Below, piece by piece: positions 1 through 5,680 of a stretch of 11,510 nucleotides of DNA (the stretch's first letter is position 1; each line of letters opens with the position of its first letter). Made by a program: the position numbers and the translations under genes. This DNA comes from Candidatus Bathyarchaeota archaeon (GTDB taxonomy: Archaea > Thermoproteota > Bathyarchaeia > Bathyarchaeales > UBA233): NCBI GenBank assembly GCA_004376975.1, contig SOJA01000136.1, positions 1 through 11,510 of the forward strand, in the 5' to 3' direction. The notes beneath the pieces were generated by a model that worked only from the letters and a program-made list of their open reading frames with translations, was not told the origin of the DNA and did not search any database.

Positions 1-2
1 AC

Positions 3-782
3 TCAATCGTGAGTGTAGCCTTCGGTATAATGATCATACTGTCTTTCTTTTAGTCTGCAAGGAGTTTCGCATGTATGGCAAATTCTCCAATGATCCCACC
101 GAGAAATCAAAATTCTCGTCCAAAGCCAAAAAACGATCAGCCCGATCAAGTATAAATCAGCGAATGTGCTTTCTATTAGCTTGTCAATCCCAACTAGAAT
201 TAGGAAGGCGGCGAAAACGAAGAGAGCATTTAACGCTGACCGAGTATACCGTTCAAATTTTAATTGCATGAAGCCTAGAACGATACCGAATTGCCCGAAC
301 AAGACAGCCAAGAAGCCATCTTGTACAATGTCCCATCCTATGAAGAAATAAAGAGTTGTTCCTGCAATAGCGATGAGTGCTCCCAAAAGTAAACCTGTGC
401 ATGCAGCACAAAAAACATGCTTGTTCACGCATATTACATGAGCGGAATACCTTCCGCAGTTGGGATGATGCCCTTTCACGGTGATAGACATTTTTTGAAT
501 ATTATGACCTTTGAGGTTGAATGTTGTCGGCTTTTCTGTCCTTATAGAGCCAGATGTTTTTGAACATTTTTTTGGAAAGAAAACTGCAGCAATTCCTGAT
601 ATGCAGATTAGAGTGAAGGCTGCGCCAATCAACGGTTTTCTCCAAAGAAAGTTATCTTGGATTGTTGGTGGAAAAAGTGCAAGCATCAGTGTTGAGAACA
701 ATCCAAAGATGGAAACGCTGACGGTAAATTTTACAAGGAGATTTGGGGTTATGCATTGAGGCAAACAACATCGCCTAGACAA
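3..782 (-). CDS. Six-pass membrane protein with HHPNCG / CxxC cysteine clusters, unknown function
   Basis: The 259-residue protein is not assigned to a named function. Six hydrophobic segments are visible at about residues 17-38, 50-70, 127-148, 154-175, 183-202 and 207-227. A basic loop of about 55 residues between TM2 and TM3 ends in H105-H106-P-N-C109, then C118 and C125-A-A-C128. The C-terminal tail has C235, C238 and C242 among basic residues. Charge distribution suggests both termini and the Cys clusters face the cytoplasm. The 'HPNCG...FCAxCxGLxxGA' pattern resembles uncharacterised archaeal membrane proteins and loosely DUF2085, so metal binding is an inference. The TTG start at 782 overlaps the 3' end of the upstream radical SAM gene by 8 bases. 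No good ribosome binding site precedes it, and TTG at 764 is an alternative start. The gene is complete, with TGA at positions 3-5. Confidence 0.75.
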   Translation of the reverse strand: MSRRCCLPQCITPNLLVKFTVSVSIFGLFSTLMLALFPPTIQDNFLWRKPLIGAAFTLICISGIAAVFFPKKCSKTSGSIRTEKPTTFNLKGHNIQKMSITVKGHHPNCGRYSAHVICVNKHVFCAACTGLLLGALIAIAGTTLYFFIGWDIVQDGFLAVLFGQFGIVLGFMQLKFERYTRSALNALFVFAAFLILVGIDKLIESTFADLYLIGLIVFWLWTRILISRWDHWRICHTCETPCRLKERQYDHYTEGYTHD

Positions 783-2199
783 GTGTTTTAAACTGTTTTA
801 CTATGCCTCTGCCAGCCATGTACCAATTAATCCGTCTCCTCAATTTGTTTCTGGAAAGCATTCCTTGGAGCCTTCTCTTCCAAGAGCCATAGAAACTTCT
901 GTAGCATTCATAGAGTTCTTCTTGCACTTCTTCTCTTGATAATGTCTCTGTAGGCATTATTGCATGGACCATATCATAGTGTGACCAGTTGAAGTCTTCA
1001 ATCCAACCATTCTTTTTTGCTTCAGCAAAGATTTCGGTTCCAGGAAATGGTGTGAGGATGGCGAATATTACGAAGTCAGGGTCCAACTCGTTTACAAACT
1101 CTCTCAGATTCGCAATTGATTTGGCTGTATCTTTTCTTTCACCTATGATTAGCATCGCTTGGGCAAAAATGTCGTTCTCTCTCAGCAGCTTCACAGCTTT
1201 CTTAGCATCTTCTGCAGTTATGCCTTTCTTGAAGCTCTTAAGGGTTGATTGTTTCGGACTCTCCACTCCGAGGAGAACCCATCGGAGGCCAGCTTTTCGC
1301 ATTTTAGGCAAGAGTTCTTCATTTTTGACGATGTCGTCACATCTGACTTGTGTAAACCACATCAAATCATCCGCTATCTGACGCTTTATAATTTCGTCAG
1401 CTAAATCACTTGCTCGTTTACCTAGGCAGAAATTATCGTCTGTAAGCCAGATGAACCTGCTTCCATAATTTCTATAACAAAACTCCATCTCGCCAGCAAT
1501 TCGCTCAGGCGACTTCACTCTGCATACCCCTTGCCAATGTCGCCACTGGGTGCAAAATGTACAGCGATGTGTGCAACCTCTTGAACCTTCAATTAACGCG
1601 TAGCGGGCTTCACGGCCAGCCATCGCCGCGAAATGATATTTGTGAACAATATCCTTCACAAAATGGTACCCCGGATAGGGAAGCTCCTCCAAATTCTCAA
1701 TTAACAATCTGGGTGGGTTGTGAACTATTTCGTTTCTATGCCTGAGGGAGATGCCGTTTATCCTTGGAAAAGATGATTTCTTATTTGCATTCCTGACGAG
1801 TTCCGTGAAGGTTTGTTCTCCCTCTCCTCGCACGATAACATCAATCTCAGGATATGTTTCTAGGCTTTCTTGGGCTGTCGCTGTAAAGTGTTGGCCTCCA
1901 GCTACCGTTAGAATCTTAGGGTTTGTTTTCTTGGCGATTTCGAGGGTTCTGGTGATCAGGTAAGTGTTGCAGGTGGCTAATGCACTTGAAGCCACAATAT
2001 CAGGATTGAAGAGTTGAATTTGTTTCTCCAGGCCTTTCCAATCTATCTGTTGAGCGTTGCAATCCAATACTTGAATCTCAACATCTTCAACTTCTCTTTC
2101 AAGATATGCGGCAAGCTGAATAATTCCGTATGGCGGTGGTAAATACTCTCCCATAACGAACCAAATGTCTTTTGGTGGTTCCACAAACAGAACTCTCAT
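775..2199 (-). CDS. B12-binding radical SAM protein (BchE-like class)
   Basis: This 474-residue protein has an N-terminal cobalamin-binding fold at about residues 1-135, shown by PPYGIIQLAAYL near 22-33, GGQH at 101-104 and VRGEGE at 123-128. A radical SAM core follows, with the cluster motif C209-x3-C213-x2-C216 (EGSRGCTHRCTFC). 'LTDDNF' near 252 and 'GVESP' are typical strand motifs of the family. The C-terminal tail is basic and BchE-like. Known relatives use a [4Fe-4S] cluster, S-adenosylmethionine and often cobalamin for methylation, cyclisation or C-C bond chemistry on lipids, tetrapyrroles or peptides; the substrate here cannot be read from sequence. The ATG at 2199 is preceded by GGAG at 2213-2210 (spacing 10) and a TATA-like box. 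The neighbouring membrane protein overlaps its 3' end, suggesting co-translation and perhaps a membrane-associated substrate. Confidence 0.9.
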   Translation of the reverse strand: MRVLFVEPPKDIWFVMGEYLPPPYGIIQLAAYLEREVEDVEIQVLDCNAQQIDWKGLEKQIQLFNPDIVASSALATCNTYLITRTLEIAKKTNPKILTVAGGQHFTATAQESLETYPEIDVIVRGEGEQTFTELVRNANKKSSFPRINGISLRHRNEIVHNPPRLLIENLEELPYPGYHFVKDIVHKYHFAAMAGREARYALIEGSRGCTHRCTFCTQWRHWQGVCRVKSPERIAGEMEFCYRNYGSRFIWLTDDNFCLGKRASDLADEIIKRQIADDLMWFTQVRCDDIVKNEELLPKMRKAGLRWVLLGVESPKQSTLKSFKKGITAEDAKKAVKLLRENDIFAQAMLIIGERKDTAKSIANLREFVNELDPDFVIFAILTPFPGTEIFAEAKKNGWIEDFNWSHYDMVHAIMPTETLSREEVQEELYECYRSFYGSWKRRLQGMLSRNKLRRRINWYMAGRGIVKQFKTLV

Positions 2200-2237
2200 A
2201 CGGTATTTTCTCCAGCAAAGAATGGTTATGCTGTTAA

Positions 2238-2246
2238 TCTTTTAAG
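2238..2246 (-). promoter_or_regulatory. Putative TATA-like promoter of the radical SAM gene
   Basis: On the minus strand CTTAAAAGA reads as an archaeal TATA-like box. Its centre is about 43 bases before the ATG at 2199, which leaves room for a short leader holding the GGAG ribosome binding site. It is called by position and composition only. Confidence 0.4.
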
Positions 2247-2318
2247 GATACTGATTGCCTGAGAGCTGAATGTTATGCGTTAGATTTTGTCATAGGGGCT
2301 GAAAGTATAGAAAATGTT

Positions 2319-2338
2319 ATTTAAATGAAAGAACCTTA
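2319..2338 (+). promoter_or_regulatory. Promoter of the zinc-ribbon gene, with twin element
   Basis: The TATA-like box ATTTAAAT (2319-2326) is followed by GAAAGAACCTTA. The whole 20-base element matches 18 of 20 positions in the promoter of the next gene (2774-2793). Transcription would start near 2345-2350, giving a leader of roughly 30 bases with GGAGAG at 2365-2370 before the TTG start. The downstream half may be a regulator or initiator site shared by the two genes. Confidence 0.55.
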
Positions 2339-2377
2339 GGAATGAATTGACTAATTAAAGTGTTGGAGAGACTGTGT

Positions 2378-2713
2378 TTGGTTTACTGTACTAAGTGTGG
2401 ATTCAAAAACGAGGATGATGCCAAGGTATGTGCTAAATGTGGAGCGTCGCTGCAGCTGTCTCGCACAGAAAGAAAATACAGTTCGAACGATGAGTGCTTC
2501 GGATCACGTGAAAGCCGCTGGGAAGACGAATGCTTTGGATTGCATCACTCAGGCGCAGCAGCAGCCATGATCTTTGGGGTCTTAATAGTTATCGTTGGTA
2601 TAGCAATGCTTATAGGAGAATCAATCTGGCGGTATATTTGGCCCTTCCTAATAATGGTGTTCGGTTTATTAATAATCATAGGCACTCTCTATAGAAGGCG
2701 ACGCTGGCACTAG
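2378..2713 (+). CDS. Zinc-ribbon two-pass membrane protein
   Basis: The preferred start is TTG at 2378, giving MVYCTKCG and 111 residues. It has GGAGAG at 2365-2370 with a spacing of 7, and it places the zinc ribbon at the very N-terminus as usual for this type. An upstream GTG at 2360 would add six residues but has no ribosome binding site. C4, C7, C18 and C21 form a treble CxxC zinc ribbon. A hydrophilic linker carries two DECFG motifs (about 38-42 and 50-54). Two hydrophobic segments follow (about 60-80 and 86-104), then a basic tail RRRRWH that is probably cytoplasmic. Such zinc-ribbon/membrane proteins are common in archaea and have no established role. The ribbon could bind protein or nucleic acid at the membrane face, which is speculation. 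The gene shares a promoter element with the next one. Confidence 0.85.
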   Translation: MVYCTKCGFKNEDDAKVCAKCGASLQLSRTERKYSSNDECFGSRESRWEDECFGLHHSGAAAAMIFGVLIVIVGIAMLIGESIWRYIWPFLIMVFGLLIIIGTLYRRRRWH

Positions 2714-2716
2714 TGA

Positions 2717-2740
2717 TTCCTCATTTTCTCTTTCATTCTT
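2717..2740 (+). terminator. T-rich putative terminator
   Basis: Just after the stop codon of the zinc-ribbon gene the plus strand is rich in T with scattered C (TTCCTCATTTTCTCTTTC). This resembles archaeal intrinsic termination tracts, which do not need a hairpin. There is no stem here. Support is composition and position only. Confidence 0.35.
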
Positions 2741-2773
2741 AAGCAATTCGCAATATCATACATTCGGCAAATC

Positions 2774-2793
2774 ATTTAAATGAAGGAACATTA
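2774..2793 (+). promoter_or_regulatory. Promoter of the four-pass membrane protein, with twin element
   Basis: ATTTAAATGAAGGAACATTA contains the TATA-like box ATTTAAAT (2774-2781). It differs from the element at 2319-2338 at only two of 20 bases. The ATG at 2819 lies about 40 bases downstream and is preceded by AAGGTG (2807-2812, spacing 6). Confidence 0.55.
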
Positions 2794-2818
2794 CGTAACA
2801 ATCGATAAGGTGTAAATT

Positions 2819-3280
2819 ATGGCCTACAGCAGAAGGCAACACTCTGGAGACACGGGTTGGTTGGGCCCTCTTTCTTTTGGCTTTTTCCTAGCACTCTTCG
2901 GCGTAATTTGGGTGATTACTCCAAACTTTTCCAGTGAAGTTATCAATTTTGTGAAAAGCCTTCATCTTGAGCATGTAAGTGAACATGTAGTTTTGCCTGC
3001 TCCAGAGAATGGTCATCTGGTTCTGTACAGGGCGGCCATGCAGTTTTGTCTAGTATTTGGTGCTTTTCAAATTATAATCCTAATCTTAAGATTCATGTTT
3101 CATGATTCTTTAGATAGGAAGAGTGGAACATTTTCCAATATAACCTTCTTATTTGGGAGCAGCTTCTTTCTAAACATGTTGGCAAATGAAGCAGTAAACT
3201 GGTTCGGTTTTCTCGCAGGACTCATAATCTCCATAGGGTTAGCAATTATCACTAGCAGCTTAGTTAAACTATTCAGATAA
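2819..3280 (+). CDS. Four-pass membrane protein, unknown function
   Basis: This 153-residue protein is of a type seen in archaea but has no assigned function. The N-terminus is basic and polar (MAYSRRQHSGDTG) and leads into TM1 at about 16-36 (WLGPLSFGFFLALFGVIWVITP). An amphipathic loop with Glu and His residues (about 37-68) precedes TM2 at about 72-93. TM3 is at about 105-123 and TM4 at about 127-149, ending in a short basic tail. By the positive-inside rule both termini are probably cytoplasmic and the 37-70 loop external. It has only one Cys, inside TM2, and no catalytic motif is visible. The ATG at 2819 has a good ribosome binding site. Its promoter nearly duplicates that of the zinc-ribbon gene just upstream, so the two small membrane proteins are probably expressed under the same conditions. 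They might act together, which is an inference. Confidence 0.8.
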   Translation: MAYSRRQHSGDTGWLGPLSFGFFLALFGVIWVITPNFSSEVINFVKSLHLEHVSEHVVLPAPENGHLVLYRAAMQFCLVFGAFQIIILILRFMFHDSLDRKSGTFSNITFLFGSSFFLNMLANEAVNWFGFLAGLIISIGLAIITSSLVKLFR

Positions 3281-3330
3281 AATCCTTTGGAGTATGCCCT
3301 AAACAGTTCATGTCAACCCACACAAAAGAG

Positions 3331-3338
3331 TTATATTA
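3331..3338 (+). promoter_or_regulatory. Putative TATA box of pyrG
   Basis: TTATATTA lies about 46 bases before the pyrG ATG at 3381. It leaves a leader of roughly 20 bases carrying GAGGA at 3366-3370 and GTGGGG at 3374-3379. It is the most TATA-like sequence in the 100-base gap after the membrane protein gene. Confidence 0.45.
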
Positions 3339-3380
3339 GTACCTCTGAAAGATTTAGGCTATTGCGAGGAAAAGTGGGGC

Positions 3381-5006
3381 ATGGTTAAGTATGTTTTTGT
3401 CACGGGCGGTGTTTTAAGCTCGGTTGGCAAGGGTATTGTAACTTCTTCAATAGGTAAGATGCTTCAAGCAAGAGGCTTCAAAGTCACAGTCACAAAAATT
3501 GATCCTTACGTGAATGTTGACGCTGGAACGATGAACCCCTATATGCATGGTGAGGTTTATGTAACTGATGACGGCGGCGAAACTGACCTAGATTTGGGAG
3601 GATATGAGCGTTTTCTTGATTTGAACCTGAAAAAGGAAAACAACATTACCACGGGTATGGTGTACCAGGCTGTTATTGAAAAGGAAAGAAGAGGCAATTT
3701 TCTGGGAAGATGCGTTCAAATTGTGCCCCATGTGACTAACGAGATTAAAAGTCGGATACGTATAGTTGCGAAGCACTCCAACATTGATGTTGTCTTGACG
3801 GAGGTTGGCGGAACCGTTGGAGACATTGAAGGCTTACCCTTTCTAGAGGCTATTAGGCAGATGCGTTTGGAGGAAGGCTACGAAAATACGTTGTACGTTC
3901 ATATTGCTTTGGTCCCGATACTGGATGTTACAAAAGAGATGAAAACAAAGCCTCTGCAGCACAGTGTTAATGAATTAAGGCGCATCGGTATTCAGCCAGA
4001 TATAATAATTGCTAGATGTGCAAAAATGATAAACTCTGAGGCTTTGAGAAAAATAGCATTATTTGGCACAATCCCTGAGAACGCTGTTTTCTGCTCCTAT
4101 AATGTCAAAACGATCTATCAAGTTCCACTAATCCTGGATACACAAGGAATGGGTGAATTCATTTGCAAAAGACTTGGATTCCCAGAGCGTAAACCCCGCT
4201 GCAAAGAATGGAAAGGGTTTGTAGATGCAATATTGAATCCTAAGCATGAAGTGAAAATCGCTTTAGTAGGCAAGTATGCAGGATTAAAAGACAGCTACGT
4301 AAGCATGAACGAAGCATTGCGGATTGCCGGTGCAACATGCAAAACCAGAGTTAAAATTCACTTTGTGAAAGCTGAAAAATTCGAACGAAACCCAAAAGAA
4401 ACTGAAATTCTTAGAGATTTCAATGGCATATTTGTACCATACGGTTTCGGTTCAAGGGGCACTGAAGGAAAGATAATGGCAATCAAGTTTGCAAGGGAAC
4501 ACAACATACCTTTTCTTGGAATATGCTATGGCTTCCAGTTAGCCGTAATAGAATTTGCCCGCCACGTTTGCGGCTTGGAAAACGCAAATAGCACAGAAAT
4601 AAACTCAGATTCGCCTAATCCGGTTATCGATTTGATGCCTGAGCAAAGAGGGATAGAATATAAGGGTGCCACAATGCGGTTAGGTGTTCATAAGATAATT
4701 GTTAAACCCAACACAATTGCATACGCCCTGTACGAGAGCCAAGAAATCTATGAACGCCATCGCCATAGATTCGAGGTGAACCTTGAATATCTGGCAGAGA
4801 TGGAGAAAAATGGCTTAGTGTTTTCCGGAAAAAGTACGGATGGAAGAAGAATGGAAATTTTAGAATTGCCCGGTCGCTTTTTCTTTTTTGCTTCACAGTT
4901 TCATGGAGAATTTAAAAGCCGGCCTGGAAAACCAGATCCTGAATATTATGGTTTTGTAAAAGCATGTTTGTGCAAGAAAATGGGCAAAGCCAAAGTTGAA
5001 TTTTAA
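3381..5006 (+). CDS. pyrG: CTP synthase (glutamine-hydrolysing), divergent at conserved positions
   Basis: CTP synthase converts UTP, ATP and glutamine to CTP in the cytoplasm; 541 residues is normal length. The synthetase domain (about 1-270) has the nucleotide loop [11 protein letters not shown] (9-19), [44 protein letters not shown] (140-151) and the UTP/CTP-binding KTKPLQHS (188-195). The glutaminase domain (about 290-530) has [21 protein letters not shown] (352-360), the nucleophile C382 in GICYGFQ, and H508 and E510 in QFHGEF, so the catalytic triad is intact. Compared with the usual family motifs I see His to Gly in DLGHYERF, Thr to Leu in KTKPTQ, Gly to Tyr in PGGFG, Leu/Met to Tyr/Phe in GICLGMQ, and Pro to Gly in QFHPEF. 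The gene could be a divergent paralogue or simply a lineage variant. The ATG start has GAGGA about 10 bases upstream. Confidence 0.93.
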   Translation: MVKYVFVTGGVLSSVGKGIVTSSIGKMLQARGFKVTVTKIDPYVNVDAGTMNPYMHGEVYVTDDGGETDLDLGGYERFLDLNLKKENNITTGMVYQAVIEKERRGNFLGRCVQIVPHVTNEIKSRIRIVAKHSNIDVVLTEVGGTVGDIEGLPFLEAIRQMRLEEGYENTLYVHIALVPILDVTKEMKTKPLQHSVNELRRIGIQPDIIIARCAKMINSEALRKIALFGTIPENAVFCSYNVKTIYQVPLILDTQGMGEFICKRLGFPERKPRCKEWKGFVDAILNPKHEVKIALVGKYAGLKDSYVSMNEALRIAGATCKTRVKIHFVKAEKFERNPKETEILRDFNGIFVPYGFGSRGTEGKIMAIKFAREHNIPFLGICYGFQLAVIEFARHVCGLENANSTEINSDSPNPVIDLMPEQRGIEYKGATMRLGVHKIIVKPNTIAYALYESQEIYERHRHRFEVNLEYLAEMEKNGLVFSGKSTDGRRMEILELPGRFFFFASQFHGEFKSRPGKPDPEYYGFVKACLCKKMGKAKVEF

Positions 5007-5326
5007 GTTCAGTTTTAGCGCGAGCGCAAAAAACTCAGCGAAAAATGGACATAGAAGCTTCCAGTGGAACATGGCTTTTTTGGAAGAACATAACTGTTCG
5101 TTTTCAGGTGGCAAAAGAAAACCGGGTTGGGTAATAAACGGAGTGTTTGAGTGAAAACGATACTTTACGATTGACAGAACATATTGATGTATAGCTCTGG
5201 GAGTAGAATAATGTTGCCGTAATGGAAATGATGTTGTAAGCTTAGACGTTAGGATGTTTGAAGAAAAATTCTGTCTGACAGCGTTAAGTATTTAAGAAAT
5301 GTAATCACCTCAGAAGAAGAGGAAGC
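5007..5326 (+). other. 320-base intergenic region after pyrG
   Basis: No convincing gene is visible. After the pyrG stop there is a short GCGC-GA-GCGC inverted repeat flanked by TTTT and AAAA (about 5018-5036). Next come overlapping short palindromes TTCCAGTGGAA (5059-5069) and CTTCCA/TGGAAG (5058-5086) with a T6 run (5076-5081). A weak hairpin GAACA-TAAC-TGTTC (5086-5099) is followed by GTTTTC. Any of these could help end the pyrG transcript, but none is strong. The 3' end holds the palindrome CTGTCTGACAG (5271-5281) and the promoter of the DUF1858 gene. A 29-codon frame from 5046 has no ribosome binding site and is not called. Confidence 0.5.
5289..5296 (+). promoter_or_regulatory. Putative TATA box of the DUF1858-hyp gene set
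   Basis: TATTTAAG is centred about 35 bases before the ATG at 5327, giving a very short leader with the purine-rich AAGAGGAAG ribosome binding site. A perfect 11-base palindrome (CTGTCTGACAG, 5271-5281) ends eight bases upstream of the box, a plausible site for an activator or repressor. Confidence 0.5.
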
Positions 5327-5554
5327 ATGTCAAAAGAAAGAATCACAGAGAATACGGTTCTAGAGGAGATTCTAAAAGTTTCTGGAATTAGTTCTATCTT
5401 GGCGAAGCATAAAATCCACTGTGCTACATGTCCTTTCGCTCAGTTCGAGATGAGTAAACTGAAAATAGGTGACGTTGCAAGAACTTACGGTGCAAATCTA
5501 GATAGCTTATTGAAAGAATTGAATGAGTTCTTGGAAATCGCTGACCCCAAGTAA
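5327..5554 (+). CDS. DUF1858 / hybrid-cluster-associated redox-disulfide small protein
   Basis: This 75-residue soluble protein matches the DUF1858 pattern. It opens with a helical 'I-T-E-N-T-V-L-E-E-I-L' segment, then a C32-A-T-C35 pair in 'KIHCATCPF', and ends with 'LDSLLKELNEF', the family's typical 'LLxELN' ending. Related domains are found beside the hybrid cluster (prismane) protein and in other redox proteins; the Cys pair is taken to be a redox disulfide or metal site. The exact reaction is not established. The ATG start has AAGAGGAAG close upstream. It is the first gene after the promoter and lies 126 bases before hypF on the same strand, so a link with hydrogenase maturation or redox state is plausible but unproven. 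An inverted repeat separates it from hypF. Confidence 0.82.
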   Translation: MSKERITENTVLEEILKVSGISSILAKHKIHCATCPFAQFEMSKLKIGDVARTYGANLDSLLKELNEFLEIADPK

Positions 5555-5641
5555 GGGAAAGAACAGTTGACGAAAGCTTACGAGTAGGGTCTACATGAGA
5601 AACGGGTTTTCCATAAGAAAGCCAATTGTTTATGACAGAGA

Positions 5642-5673
5642 TAATATTGATTGAAATAGTTTTTTCAATATTA
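5642..5673 (+). repeat. Inverted repeat just before the hypF ribosome binding site
   Basis: TAATATTGA (5642-5650) and TCAATATTA (5665-5673) are perfect 9-base arms around a 14-base spacer. A competing inner hairpin is possible: ATTGAAA (5650-5656) with TTTCAAT (5663-5669). The right arm directly abuts GGATGAG (5674-5680), the only ribosome binding site candidate for hypF. The loop contains a T6 run (5660-5665), and the left arm contains a TATA-like ATAATATT. It may be an RNA attenuator, a regulator-binding operator, or a promoter feature. Confidence 0.55.
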
Positions 5674-5680
5674 GGATGAG

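Noticed and set aside
989..1381. 130-codon plus-strand open frame within the radical SAM gene
   Set aside because: It is a shadow of the radical SAM core on the other strand; the sequence is low in recognisable structure.
5018..5036. GCGCGAGCGC hairpin as a pyrG terminator
   Set aside because: The loop would be only two bases unless the stem opens. It is followed by A, not T, so it does not fit an archaeal terminator.
4893..5114. 73-codon minus-strand frame spanning the pyrG 3' end and the following gap
   Set aside because: Most of it is antisense to the conserved end of pyrG, and no family or initiation signal is visible.
5228..5278. Possible C/D box small RNA (ATGATGT ... CTGA)
   Set aside because: The C box deviates from RTGATGA at its last base, internal boxes are not clear, and no terminal stem is present.
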